Assembly (NCBI RefSeq): GCF_020164745.1
Contig: NZ_JAIUGV010000001.1
Span: 248,001-312,000 of the forward strand
Length of the DNA: 64,000 nt
Direction: 5' to 3'
DNA from: Mesorhizobium sp. ES1-4
Lineage (GTDB): Bacteria; Pseudomonadota; Alphaproteobacteria; Rhizobiales; Rhizobiaceae
This document shows, one piece after another, positions 1 to 8,652 of this stretch. The stretch's first letter is position 1. Every line of letters starts with the position of its first letter. Below the pieces are notes generated by a model. That model did not search any database. It was not told where the DNA came from and was given only the letters and a program-made list of their open reading frames with translations. The translations under genes were made by a program, and so were the position numbers.

Positions 1-672
1 CCGCAGGCGGCGCTCGTTCTCAATTTCGGCCATAGCCGCGACCATGGCTTCACCTCAACGGAATTCCATACCGAGACCGGCCCGTTCACGCAGGTTCCGC
101 TGCCGGGCAATCGCTCCAGCCTTGTCTGGGTGGTCAAGCCTGAGACCGCCAGGGAGCTTGCGGCATTGGACGACGCAGCGCTCTCACCGCGCATCGAACG
201 ACAGATGCAGTCGATGCTGGGCCGGGTAACCGTGGAGCCGGGCCGTCAGATTTATCCGTTGTCGACGGTGACCCCCCTGCGTTTTTCGGCGCGACGGGTG
301 GCGCTTGTCGGTGAGGCCGCGCACGTGTTCCCGCCGATCGGTGCGCAAGGCCTCAACCTGGGCATCAGGGATATCGACGATCTGATTGGAATCGCACGTG
401 AAAATCGTGACGATCCGGGGGCTGCTTCTGCCCTTGCCATATACGATTTCAAGCGCCGCCCCGATATTCTGGCGCGCAGCAGCGCTGTCAATCTGCTCAA
501 CATGTCGCTCCTTTCGGACATGTTGCCGGCACAGATGGCCCGCGGCGCTGGTCTTGGAGCGCTTGGCGGCTTTACGTCGCTCCGCGCCTTTTTCATGCGC
601 GAAGGGCTTCGTCCCGGCAGCGGCTTTGCGGCGCTTGCGGGTGGCCTGCGGAGGCCGACGCGGCAGCAGTAG
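1..672 (+). CDS. UbiH/UbiF-family FAD-dependent hydroxylase (3' part, 5' end outside window)
   Basis: The frame is open from base 1 and ends at a stop at 672, leaving about 223 C-terminal residues. The motif GEAAH followed by PIGAQGLNLGI is the second FAD-binding motif of the UbiH/UbiF/COQ6 aromatic-ring hydroxylases, which act in ubiquinone synthesis. The upstream stretch FHTETGPFTQVPLPG also fits the substrate domain. The N-terminal Rossmann GxGxxG motif lies outside the window, so the exact ring position hydroxylated cannot be assigned. The common GD-A-A-H motif carries E instead of D here. Confidence 0.85.
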   Translation, partial: PQAALVLNFGHSRDHGFTSTEFHTETGPFTQVPLPGNRSSLVWVVKPETARELAALDDAALSPRIERQMQSMLGRVTVEPGRQIYPLSTVTPLRFSARRVALVGEAAHVFPPIGAQGLNLGIRDIDDLIGIARENRDDPGAASALAIYDFKRRPDILARSSAVNLLNMSLLSDMLPAQMARGAGLGALGGFTSLRAFFMREGLRPGSGFAALAGGLRRPTRQQ

Positions 673-820
673 CGACCTTGCGGATTTTGCCGCGGTATCG
701 CGACGTTTATCAAAAACCTTTGTGGCCGGTATCGCGTATCTTGAGGGCGCTCATACGCTCGGGATTGAATTAACGCCGAGTCTGCGCCAAATAAAGTCAA
801 GGAATTCAGTGGTGAGTACG

Positions 821-1144
821 ATGAAAACGGCCAAATTCGCGATCGGACAGGTGGTTCGCCACCGGCTGTTCCCGTTCCGAGGCATTATTTTCGACGTCGA
901 CCCGCAATTCGCCAACACCGATGAATGGTACGAAGCCATCCCCGCCGACGTAAGGCCGCGCAAGGACCAGCCGTTCTACCACCTGCTCGCGGAAAACTCG
1001 GAAACCGAATATATCGCCTATGTGTCGGAACAGAATCTGCTCGAGGATCAGTCGGGGGAACCGGTCCGCCATCCGCAGATCAAGGAAATGTTCGACAAGA
1101 AGCCTGATGGGCACTACGAGCCGAAACGGCATTCCAGGCACTGA
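821..1144 (+). CDS. hspQ: Heat shock protein HspQ (hemimethylated-DNA-binding family)
   Basis: A 107-residue protein beginning MKTAKFAIGQVVRHR, with the family core FPFRGIIFDVDPQF and the later PFYHLLAENSE and YIAYVSEQNL. HspQ is a small cytosolic stress protein. In enterobacteria it is linked to DnaA stability and to Lon protease specificity. An in-frame GTG at 812 is better spaced from the AAGGA at about 798-802 and would add three residues; the ATG is used here because the family homology starts there. The gene converges on the IalB gene, and a strong shared terminator lies between them. Confidence 0.9.
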   Translation: MKTAKFAIGQVVRHRLFPFRGIIFDVDPQFANTDEWYEAIPADVRPRKDQPFYHLLAENSETEYIAYVSEQNLLEDQSGEPVRHPQIKEMFDKKPDGHYEPKRHSRH

Positions 1145-1174
1145 CTTCCGGTATACGGGTGCGGCCAGGAACGA

Positions 1175-1201
1175 AAAAAGCGGGGCATGACCCCGCTTTT
1201 T
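1175..1201. terminator. Bidirectional intrinsic terminator between hspQ and the IalB gene
   Basis: A perfect 11-bp inverted repeat, AAAAAGCGGGG at 1175-1185 and CCCCGCTTTTT at 1191-1201, encloses a 5-base loop. The stem carries an A tract on one side and a T tract on the other, so it can terminate both converging genes. Confidence 0.9.
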
Positions 1202-1230
1202 CTTTGAAAGATGGAATAATCGACGCCGAC

Positions 1231-1869
1231 TCAGTTGGCGGTCTTCGCCTTGTCCTGCTCGTCCTTGAGTTTCTTGGCGAAATCCTGGTTGTTCTTGGCG
1301 ACGAAGTCCTGAAGCTTCTTCTGCCTGTCCTCGATGTCCGACTGCTGCAGCGGGGGGCCATCATAGGCGCCGCTGAAACCCTGCAGCGCGATCTTGATCG
1401 GGTTGGCCTGGTTCTGGAAGTTGATCGAGGTCAGCGTGATCCCCTGACCCTTCTTGAACGCGGCGACGAGCTGGTCGGTCAGCGGCACTTCCGCCACGCA
1501 ACGATCCGGGAAGCAGATGACATAGTCGAGCTTCTGCGCCTTACCGGTATCGATCTGCAGGCCGATGCCGGGAGGCACGAGGCGGCCGGTCGGCACTGTC
1601 ACCTGGAACACCTTGCGGTTCACCTTGCCTTTGAGCTCGATAAGGCTGACGCCGGTCACGAGCTGGCCGTTGCCCGCGGTGACGATGTTCTGGACATTGC
1701 AGATGTCGACGTCTTCCTGCTTGGTACAGGCCTTGAACCAGCCCTGCGGAATCTGCGGTTGCTGCTGCGCGGAGGCAGACGGAAGTCCCGCGCAGAGAAA
1801 GCCGACCACGCCTGCGGCCATGACCGACAGGCGGTACGCGTTGCTGTTCAGGCTCGTCATGTCGTGCAC
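1231..1869 (-). CDS. Invasion-associated locus B (IalB) family secreted protein
   Basis: A 212-residue protein. A signal peptide runs over the first 35 residues and ends at ASAQQQ. It is followed by the IalB-type beta domain with paired cysteines (KACTKQEDVDICNVQ, later YVICFPDRCVAEV). A lysine-rich, probably coiled tail follows (QKKLQDFVAKNNQDFAKKLK). The family was named from a Bartonella invasion factor but is widespread in rhizobia, where its role is unclear, so no virulence role is inferred. M4 (MTSLNSN) is an alternative start. The gene is expected to be periplasmic and monocistronic. Confidence 0.85.
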   Translation of the reverse strand: MHDMTSLNSNAYRLSVMAAGVVGFLCAGLPSASAQQQPQIPQGWFKACTKQEDVDICNVQNIVTAGNGQLVTGVSLIELKGKVNRKVFQVTVPTGRLVPPGIGLQIDTGKAQKLDYVICFPDRCVAEVPLTDQLVAAFKKGQGITLTSINFQNQANPIKIALQGFSGAYDGPPLQQSDIEDRQKKLQDFVAKNNQDFAKKLKDEQDKAKTAN

Positions 1870-2093
1870 TTCCTCTCAATAATCCTGGGACCGGCTTCTT
1901 CGTGCCTTGTGGTCCAGCTACCTGTTGCCAAAATGAGGCGACAGAATGACTTCGGACCGCGTGTTACACTGCAAGCGGTGTCGAATCCAGCCCGCCCACT
2001 TGTATTTCTTGACGACGCCATTGGCCCGCCACGCAGTCGCCCCATGCTAGGGTGCGCACCGAATCATCAAGCCGACCTGTTAAGGAGACGGTC

Positions 2094-3914
2094 ATGAGCC
2101 GCGTTCTTGTTTGGCTGGTCACCGCAATATCGTTTTTCGCCCTGTCGTCCCAGTCGGCGCGGTCCGAGCCGAAATACGCGATCGCGATGCAGGGCGAACC
2201 GGCCCTGCCGCCGGACTACACGCATTTCAGCTACGTCAATCCTGATGCGCGGAAGGGCGGCAGCATCACCTATTGCGTCGTCGGCAGTTTCGACAATCTC
2301 AACCCTTTCATCCTGAAAAGCCTGCGCACGACAGCGCGCGGCATGATGGACACGATCTTCGGCAATCTGGTCTTCGAGCCGCTGATGCAGCGCAGTGCCG
2401 ACGAGGCTTTTACCCTCTATGGGCTTCTGGCCGACACCGCCGACATGGACCCCGAGCGCAAGAGTATCGAATTCCATCTCAATCCGAATGCCAAATGGTC
2501 GGACGGTCAGCCGGTGACGCCGGAAGACGTGCTGTTCACCTACGATGCCTATACGCAGAAAGGCCGTCCGCCCTACAGCGATCGCATGGCCAGGATCGCC
2601 AAACTCGAAAAGACCGGCGACCATAGTGTGCGCTTCACCTTCAACGACAAGGCCGATCGTGAGTTTCCGCTGATCATCGCGCTGACGCCGATCATCCCCA
2701 AGCACGCTTTCGACATGGACACGTTCGACAGGACGACGCTGAAACCTTTGATCGGCAGCGGACCCTACACGGTCGACAAGGTACAGCCCGGCCAGCGCAT
2801 CGTCTTCAAGCGCAACCCTGACTACTGGGGAAAGGATGTTCCCGCCAAGCGCGGTTTCGACAATTACGACCAGATCACCATCGAGTATTTTCTCAACGCC
2901 AACGCCAAGCTCGAAGCGTTCAAGAAGGGGCTTTGCGCCATCGACGACGACAGCGATCCGGTAAAGCGCGAGCGCGATCTCGATTTTCCCGCCTTCCATA
3001 GGGGAGACGTGGTTTCCGAGACCTTTGATACCGGCATTCCGCCCGTCGTGACCGGTTTCCTGTTCAACACAAGGCTGCCGAAGTTTTCCAATCCGGTGGT
3101 TCGGCGCGCACTCGGCATGCTTTACGATTTCGAATGGGCCAACAAGAATCTGTTCGGCGGCAAGTACACCCGCACGATGAGCTATTGGCAGAACTCCGAG
3201 CTTTCAGCGCTCGGCCATCCGGCGGATGACAGGGAAAAGGCGCTGCTGGCACCCTACCCCGGCCGCGTGCCGCCCGACGTCATGGACGGCACTTGGAAGC
3301 CGCCGGTGACAGACGGTTCCGGCCAGGACCGCAAGGTGCTGAAGACCGCTTTCGATCTTCTGAAAAGCATCGGCTACCACGTCAGCGATGGCACGATGCT
3401 CGATCCCGACGGTAAACCTTTCGGATTCGAAATCCTGACCGCTTCGCAGGACGAAGAGCGTCTGGCCGGCATCTATCAGCGCACTTTGGAGAAGATCGGC
3501 ATCAAAGTCGGCATTCGCAGCCTGGACGGCGATCAGATCCAGTCGCGCAAGCAGCGTTTCGATTTCGAGGTGCTGATCGGCTCCAGCGGCTTCAACAATT
3601 CATTGTCCCCCGGCATCGAACAGATTGGGCGCTGGTCATCCGAGGCGGCCAGGACCGAAGGATCGTTCAATCTCGCCGGCGTCGCTGACCCCGCGATCGA
3701 TGCCGCCATCGACGCAATGCTGCGAGCGCGTTCGAAGGAGGATTACGTCGCGGCGGTTCGCGTTCTCGACCGGCTGCTGATCTCCGGCCACTACATGGTG
3801 CCGATGCAGTACAACACGCAGCAATGGCTTGCTTACTGGAATTATCTGGAACATCCGCGAAAGACGCCCATATTCGGTTACCAGTTGCCGACCTGGTGGC
3901 GCAAACCGAACTGA
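2094..3914 (+). CDS. Extracellular solute-binding protein family 5, YejA-like (peptide ABC transporter)
   Basis: A 606-residue periplasmic binding protein with signal peptide MSRVLVWLVTAISFFALSSQSARS. Family features include RKGGSITYCVVGSFDNLNPF near the N terminus, NAKWSDGQPVTPEDVLFTYDA, and a C terminus ending PTWWRKPN, as in YejA-type binding proteins for oligopeptides and microcin C. The start is fixed by TAAGGAG at 2081-2087. No permease or ATPase genes adjoin it, so it is either an orphan binding protein or works with a transporter encoded elsewhere. Confidence 0.88.
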   Translation: MSRVLVWLVTAISFFALSSQSARSEPKYAIAMQGEPALPPDYTHFSYVNPDARKGGSITYCVVGSFDNLNPFILKSLRTTARGMMDTIFGNLVFEPLMQRSADEAFTLYGLLADTADMDPERKSIEFHLNPNAKWSDGQPVTPEDVLFTYDAYTQKGRPPYSDRMARIAKLEKTGDHSVRFTFNDKADREFPLIIALTPIIPKHAFDMDTFDRTTLKPLIGSGPYTVDKVQPGQRIVFKRNPDYWGKDVPAKRGFDNYDQITIEYFLNANAKLEAFKKGLCAIDDDSDPVKRERDLDFPAFHRGDVVSETFDTGIPPVVTGFLFNTRLPKFSNPVVRRALGMLYDFEWANKNLFGGKYTRTMSYWQNSELSALGHPADDREKALLAPYPGRVPPDVMDGTWKPPVTDGSGQDRKVLKTAFDLLKSIGYHVSDGTMLDPDGKPFGFEILTASQDEERLAGIYQRTLEKIGIKVGIRSLDGDQIQSRKQRFDFEVLIGSSGFNNSLSPGIEQIGRWSSEAARTEGSFNLAGVADPAIDAAIDAMLRARSKEDYVAAVRVLDRLLISGHYMVPMQYNTQQWLAYWNYLEHPRKTPIFGYQLPTWWRKPN

Positions 3915-3929
3915 GGTCCGGAGATAGAG

Positions 3930-4610
3930 ATGAGCGAAGCGAACGCCATAACCGTCGATGTGGTGTCGGACGTCGTCTGCCCGTGGTGCTTCATCGGTCA
4001 GAAGCGGCTGGACAAGGCGGTCGCCGCGGCCGGCGATGTCGAAGTGCATATACGCTGGCGGCCGTTCCAACTCGATCCCACCATTCCGCCGCAAGGCAAG
4101 GACCGCCGCGAATACATGCTGGCCAAATTCGGCAGCGACGAGCGCGTTCGCGAAATTCACGCCCGCATCGAACCGCTTGGCGAGGCCGAGGGTATTTCCT
4201 TTGCCTTCGACGCTATAAAGGTGGCGCCGAACACGCTCGATGCGCATCGGCTGATCCGCTGGGCCGGAGCCGCCGGCGAGGACGTTCAGAACCGGCTGGT
4301 GCGCCGCCTGTTCCAGCTGAATTTCGAGGAAGGCGCCGATATCGGCGACTATACCGTGCTGGTCGAAGCTGCCCGCGAGGCCGGCATGGACGCCTCGGTT
4401 GTTGAAACCCTCTTGCCGAGCGATGCCGATGTCGAGGCGGTTCGCACGGAAATCGCCACCGCGTCGCGCATGGGGATCACAGGCGTGCCGTGCTTCCTGC
4501 TTGAGGGTAAGTATGCCGTGATGGGCGCGCAGGACGCGGACACGCTGGCTGATGCGATCCGTGAGGTCGCGGCGGCCAAGGCTCGTGGAGAGTTGGAGAA
4601 GGCCGGCTGA
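3930..4610 (+). CDS. DsbA-family oxidoreductase, FrnE-like
   Basis: A 226-residue cytosolic thioredoxin-fold protein without a signal peptide. The active-site CPWC sits in VDVVSDVVCPWCFIG at about residues 10-24, followed by the helical insertion and the cis-proline loop GITGVPCFLLEGKYAVMGAQ typical of FrnE/2-hydroxychromene-isomerase-like DsbA proteins. It lies 15 bases downstream of the peptide-binding protein gene and is probably co-transcribed with it. The family acts as a dithiol-disulfide isomerase or oxidoreductase; the substrate here is unknown. Confidence 0.88.
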   Translation: MSEANAITVDVVSDVVCPWCFIGQKRLDKAVAAAGDVEVHIRWRPFQLDPTIPPQGKDRREYMLAKFGSDERVREIHARIEPLGEAEGISFAFDAIKVAPNTLDAHRLIRWAGAAGEDVQNRLVRRLFQLNFEEGADIGDYTVLVEAAREAGMDASVVETLLPSDADVEAVRTEIATASRMGITGVPCFLLEGKYAVMGAQDADTLADAIREVAAAKARGELEKAG

Positions 4611-5074
4611 GGCCAGTCCTTCCGCTGACAAAAGACGCTATCTCACTGTCATTTTGGCCTTAAAGGACGTCGTGTTTTCGGGAATTCTGATCAATTCCCG
4701 ATAAGAAATCCGCCGGCCGATACGATTTTTGATTCACAAAACCGTGCGTGAGGCTTCCCTTGGGGAATATGAGCGCAGCTTCGTTCGTGGGTCACCAACG
4801 ATCTGAAATCAATAGAGATTTACGGGTTTTCGACGGTCATTGCGACGTCGACCCAATCATTAATCTGTTGCCGCCAGGCAACGGCCGTGGCGGCAATCCG
4901 GCTGGCCAGGTTTAAAATTAACGGAAAATGATCAATTGGTGTTACCATCCGTAACAAAACAAAAAAGGTTTGGGCGGGATCGTGATTCGGATCGGCAGAC
5001 GATCGCAAGAGTCAGTACCGGATGGACTACACGGCGACGCCGCGGGGCAGTCGTATTTGACGCCGGTATCCTCT
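4611..5074. other. Intergenic region with an 8-bp inverted repeat upstream of the SbmA/BacA-like gene
   Basis: There is no supported gene over this 464-base stretch. The clearest structure is CGGGAATT at 4679-4686 and its complement AATTCCCG at 4693-4700 around a 6-base spacer, preceded by TTTT. No clear T tract follows, so an operator or processing hairpin is as likely as a terminator. The AT-rich part at about 4910-4970 may hold the promoter of the next gene. Confidence 0.5.
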
Positions 5075-6967
5075 ATGCGCAATTTCTGGGGGCTCATGCG
5101 AGCCTACTGGCTCTCTGACCGCTGGAAGGAAGCCTGGACGCTGACGCTGGTGATCGCGCTGCTCACCGCGCTGTCCAGCAAGGCCAGCGTATGGTTTGCC
5201 ATGGCTTCGGGCGAACTGGTGAATTCGATCGCTTTCCTGCACGACGCCGCCAACACCAGCCCGCTGGAGACAATCCTGACCAATGCCGGCGTGCTGGTGC
5301 TGCTGGTCCTGCTCAAGGATGCCGGCTTCACCGGGATACGCAATCTGGTCTCGGCAACCTTGCACCGCAAATGGCGTGGTTGGCTGAACGACCAATTCAA
5401 CCAGGCCCTGCTCGACGGCAACCATACCCACTTCCATGCTCAACATGGTTCCGCGGACGGCGCAATCGTTGCGCCCGACAACGTCGACCAGCGCATTCAG
5501 GAATCGATCAAGGATATGACCGGCGGCGCGATCGGCCTCGCCATGGGCGTGCTGGGGCTGGCGACTTCGCTCTATTTTATCGGCCAGAACCTGCTGCAGT
5601 CGTCGGTGGAGGTCAAAGGCCTGGAGTTCCTTGGCAGCTATGGCAGCGCTGTCCTCGCCCTTCTTGCCGTTGCCATTTACGTGCCCCTCAACACCTGGAT
5701 CGCCGTCAAGCTCGGCAGCCTGCTGGAACGCCTCAATATTCGCATGCAGAAGGCCGAGGGGAGCTATCGTAGCGAGCTGACGACGTTCCTGCGCCGCAGC
5801 TTCCATGTCGCCGCCTCACATGGCGAGGGCGTGCAGAAAACGATGCACGACCGGCTTTATGTCGACATCGATCGCACATGGGGACGGCTGAATGTCGTCA
5901 ACACCAGCTATATGTCGTTCGAGCTGATCTACAATTTCATCGGCGCCCGTATTGTAGCCTATGCTCCAGGCTTGGTGCCGTTCATCCACAGCCGCTTGGA
6001 CTACAAAGGCTATATCACCGGCTCCGAAATGGTCGCCCAGCTCATCAGCCAGTGTTCGTGGTTCATCCATGTCATGCCCGCCATCGCCACGCTGCGCGCC
6101 AACAGCCAGCGTGTGACGGAGCTCGCCAACGCGATCGAGAATGTCCAGCATCCGCAGGAATTCTACAGCCAGAGCGGCCGTTCCGACTTCCACTACGCCA
6201 GCCAGAATCCGGTTTTCGGCCTGACCATCCAGAAGCTGGAGCTGGCGCATCAGGGCGAGGATGCTACGCCGTTCCTCAGTTCCGCCAACCTGCGCTTCCG
6301 GCGCGGCGAATGGACCTTCCTGAAAGGCGAATCCGGTTGCGGCAAGACCTCGCTGATCAAGGCGATCAATGGCCTGTGGCCCTATGGCCGCGGCACCATC
6401 GTCTTTCCCGAGGGCGTGAAGAGCTTCTATGCCGCCCAGGAGGTCAAGCTGCCGCAGGTGTCGCTGAAACAGCTGGTCTGTCTGCCCGGCTCCGAAGACG
6501 ACCATGGCGACGCCCAGGTCGCGTCGGCGCTGCATAAGGCCGGCCTTGGCGATTTCATCGAACACATGGCCAATGAAAGCCGCGAGGGCAAGAGCTGGGA
6601 CCAGGTCCTGTCGGGCGGCCAGAAGCAGAAACTGGTGGTGGCTCGCATCATCCTGCAGCAGCCGGGGCTCCTGTTCCTCGACGAGGCGACCGGTGCTCTC
6701 GACCCTGAGGGCAAGATTGCATTCCACCAGGCCATCAAGGACAACTGCCCCGAAGTGACGGTGATCAGTGTCATGCACGAAGCCGTGGCGCCGAGATCGG
6801 CTGCCGGTACCGAATTCTACCACTCGATGGTCCTGATTGCCGACGGTGTCGCCACGAAGAAGCCGCTCGCACCGAGCCTGCCTCTCGAACTCACCACCAT
6901 TCTGGCCCAGCCAAGGCCGGTCGAGGACAAATGGACGCGTTTCTCGCGCCGGCTGAAGCAGAAGTAA
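5075..6967 (+). CDS. ABC transporter, fused permease/ATP-binding, SbmA/BacA-like (YddA type)
   Basis: A 630-residue half transporter. Residues 1-350 form a membrane domain with several helices (LTLVIALLTALSS, VLVLLVLLKDAG, VLALLAVAIYVPL) of the SbmA/BacA-like and ABCD-related fold. The C-terminal ATPase shows Walker A GESGCGKTS, signature LSGGQKQKL and Walker B LLFLDEAT. Proteins of this class export or import lipids, peptides or cobalamin; the substrate cannot be told. An in-frame TTG at 4970 would add 35 residues, but the ATG at 5075 matches where the membrane domain begins. It probably acts as a homodimer in the inner membrane. Confidence 0.85.
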   Translation: MRNFWGLMRAYWLSDRWKEAWTLTLVIALLTALSSKASVWFAMASGELVNSIAFLHDAANTSPLETILTNAGVLVLLVLLKDAGFTGIRNLVSATLHRKWRGWLNDQFNQALLDGNHTHFHAQHGSADGAIVAPDNVDQRIQESIKDMTGGAIGLAMGVLGLATSLYFIGQNLLQSSVEVKGLEFLGSYGSAVLALLAVAIYVPLNTWIAVKLGSLLERLNIRMQKAEGSYRSELTTFLRRSFHVAASHGEGVQKTMHDRLYVDIDRTWGRLNVVNTSYMSFELIYNFIGARIVAYAPGLVPFIHSRLDYKGYITGSEMVAQLISQCSWFIHVMPAIATLRANSQRVTELANAIENVQHPQEFYSQSGRSDFHYASQNPVFGLTIQKLELAHQGEDATPFLSSANLRFRRGEWTFLKGESGCGKTSLIKAINGLWPYGRGTIVFPEGVKSFYAAQEVKLPQVSLKQLVCLPGSEDDHGDAQVASALHKAGLGDFIEHMANESREGKSWDQVLSGGQKQKLVVARIILQQPGLLFLDEATGALDPEGKIAFHQAIKDNCPEVTVISVMHEAVAPRSAAGTEFYHSMVLIADGVATKKPLAPSLPLELTTILAQPRPVEDKWTRFSRRLKQK

Positions 6968-7190
6968 CGATGACGTCACCGGGGCCTGCCGCGTCAAACG
7001 GCGGACGGTTATCACAGTCTCGCGATCACGGCGGTTCGACGCTGTTTTCCTCACTCACTGCGATTGACTCGGCAAGGCGCGCTTCTATGTTGCGCCGGCT
7101 TGCAGACAGTCAAAAGCGAACCCGCAAGCAGAAAGGTCACCGCGCCATGCCTGGCGACAGTCACAGTCGAACGCAACCGCCGTCCGCCCA

Positions 7191-7214
7191 GACGTGACCT
7201 GAACGGTTCACGTC
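7191..7214 (+). promoter_or_regulatory. Hairpin in the mgtE 5' leader
   Basis: GACGTGACC pairs with GGTTCACGTC, with one bulged T, around the loop TGAAC. It lies 25 bases before the mgtE start, just ahead of the ribosome-binding site AAGGAG. It does not match an Mg2+ riboswitch that I recognise; it could be a leader stem or an operator. Confidence 0.4.
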
Positions 7215-7238
7215 CTGCCGGATGGCAAGGAGTGAGCC

Positions 7239-8603
7239 ATGAACGAATTTTCCCCCGTAGCGGACGACGAGGCCGTCGCCATCGCCCGCATCCTTGCCAA
7301 CGATCACGTCGCCGACGTTGTCGAGGCGCTCAATCGTGAATCGCGCGAAACCGCGACGGAGTTGCTTTGCGCCCTGCCCTTCGAACGGTTGGTCGAGATT
7401 TTCGATCAGCCTGAGCTCGAAGCCGCGCCAGAACTGGCGGAGGCCCTGCCCCGTCCCAAGGCGAGCAAGCTGCTCACCGCCATGTCCGTCGACCGCGCGG
7501 CCGACATTCTGCGCGAGCTTGACGAGCCGGCACGCTCCGAACTGCTCGGCGCATTGGCCCCACCGCTGCGCGCGACCCTGCTCTCCATTCTGGGCTATCC
7601 CGAAGGCAGCGCCGCATCGATCATGACGACGGAGTTCGTCAGCGTTCCCTCTGACTGGACCGTCGGGCGCACGCTCGATTACATCCGCAAGGTCGAGCGG
7701 ACGCGCGAGACCATCTATGCAATCTACATCGTCGATCCTCAGACACACCTCCTGGTGCGGTCAACCGGCTTACGGCGGCTTATCACCGGGGAGCCGGACG
7801 ACTCGATCCTGTCGGTGGCGCCCGACCGCATGCCCGTGACCGTCAGCCCGCTGACCGATCGCGAAAACCTGGCGCAGACGATCTCCAAATACGACCTGCT
7901 TGCCGTCCCGGTCGTCGACCACGGCAAGATCCTCGGCATCGTCACCATCGACGACATCATCGACACGATGATCGAGGAGACCACGGAGGACGTGCATCGG
8001 TTCGGCGGCATGGAGGCTCTTGACGAGCCGTATATGAAGATGAGCTTCCTCGCCATGATCAGGAAGCGTGGCGGCTGGCTCTGCGCGCTGTTCATCAGCG
8101 AGATGCTGACGGCCAATGCGATGCAAAGCTACGAGGGCGAGCTGGAGAAAGCGATCGTACTGACGCTGTTCATACCGCTGATCATGAGTTCCGGCGGCAA
8201 TTCCGGCTCGCAGGCGACCTCGCTGGTCATCCGCGCATTGGCGCTGCGCGAGATCGGTCTTCGCGACTGGTGGCGGGTGGCGTTGCGCGAATTGCCCACC
8301 GGTCTCGTGCTCGGCGCCATGCTCGGCCTGGTCGGCGTCTGCCGCATCGCGCTCTGGCAATATATGGGCTTCTACGACTATGGCCCGCACTGGGTGCTTA
8401 TTGCCGCAACGGTTGGTGCTGCACTGGTGGGCATCGTCACCTTCGGTTCGCTGTCGGGATCGATGCTGCCCTTCGCCTTGAAACGGATCGGTTTCGACCC
8501 GGCCAGTGCATCGGCGCCGTTCGTGGCCACGCTGGTCGATGTCACCGGACTGGTGATCTATTTCTCGGTGGCGCTGGTGATCCTGCGCGGCACATTGCTG
8601 TAA
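7239..8603 (+). CDS. mgtE: Magnesium transporter MgtE
   Basis: A 454-residue protein with the full MgtE order. An N-terminal helical domain (ETATELLCALPFERLVEIFD, repeated AADILRELDE motifs) spans about residues 1-130. A CBS pair follows at about 135-255 (GIVTIDDIIDTMIEE). The C terminus has five membrane helices, including IPLIMSSGGNSGSQATSLVIRALA, the conserved Mg2+ pore segment. The family imports Mg2+ and is gated by Mg2+ bound in the cytosolic domains. The start follows AAGGAG with good spacing. The gene is preceded by a 271-base leader or intergenic region. Confidence 0.95.
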   Translation: MNEFSPVADDEAVAIARILANDHVADVVEALNRESRETATELLCALPFERLVEIFDQPELEAAPELAEALPRPKASKLLTAMSVDRAADILRELDEPARSELLGALAPPLRATLLSILGYPEGSAASIMTTEFVSVPSDWTVGRTLDYIRKVERTRETIYAIYIVDPQTHLLVRSTGLRRLITGEPDDSILSVAPDRMPVTVSPLTDRENLAQTISKYDLLAVPVVDHGKILGIVTIDDIIDTMIEETTEDVHRFGGMEALDEPYMKMSFLAMIRKRGGWLCALFISEMLTANAMQSYEGELEKAIVLTLFIPLIMSSGGNSGSQATSLVIRALALREIGLRDWWRVALRELPTGLVLGAMLGLVGVCRIALWQYMGFYDYGPHWVLIAATVGAALVGIVTFGSLSGSMLPFALKRIGFDPASASAPFVATLVDVTGLVIYFSVALVILRGTLL

Positions 8604-8622
8604 CGCATGCCGAATGCCCCGC

Positions 8623-8640
8623 CGCCGGCAATCGCCGGCG
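8623..8640. terminator. Hairpin between convergent mgtE and the serine hydrolase gene
   Basis: CGCCGGC at 8623-8629 and GCCGGCG at 8634-8640 form a perfect 7-bp stem with loop AATC. It lies midway between two convergent stop codons. No T tract is present, so termination efficiency is uncertain. Confidence 0.5.
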
Positions 8641-8652
8641 CGGGACCATGTC

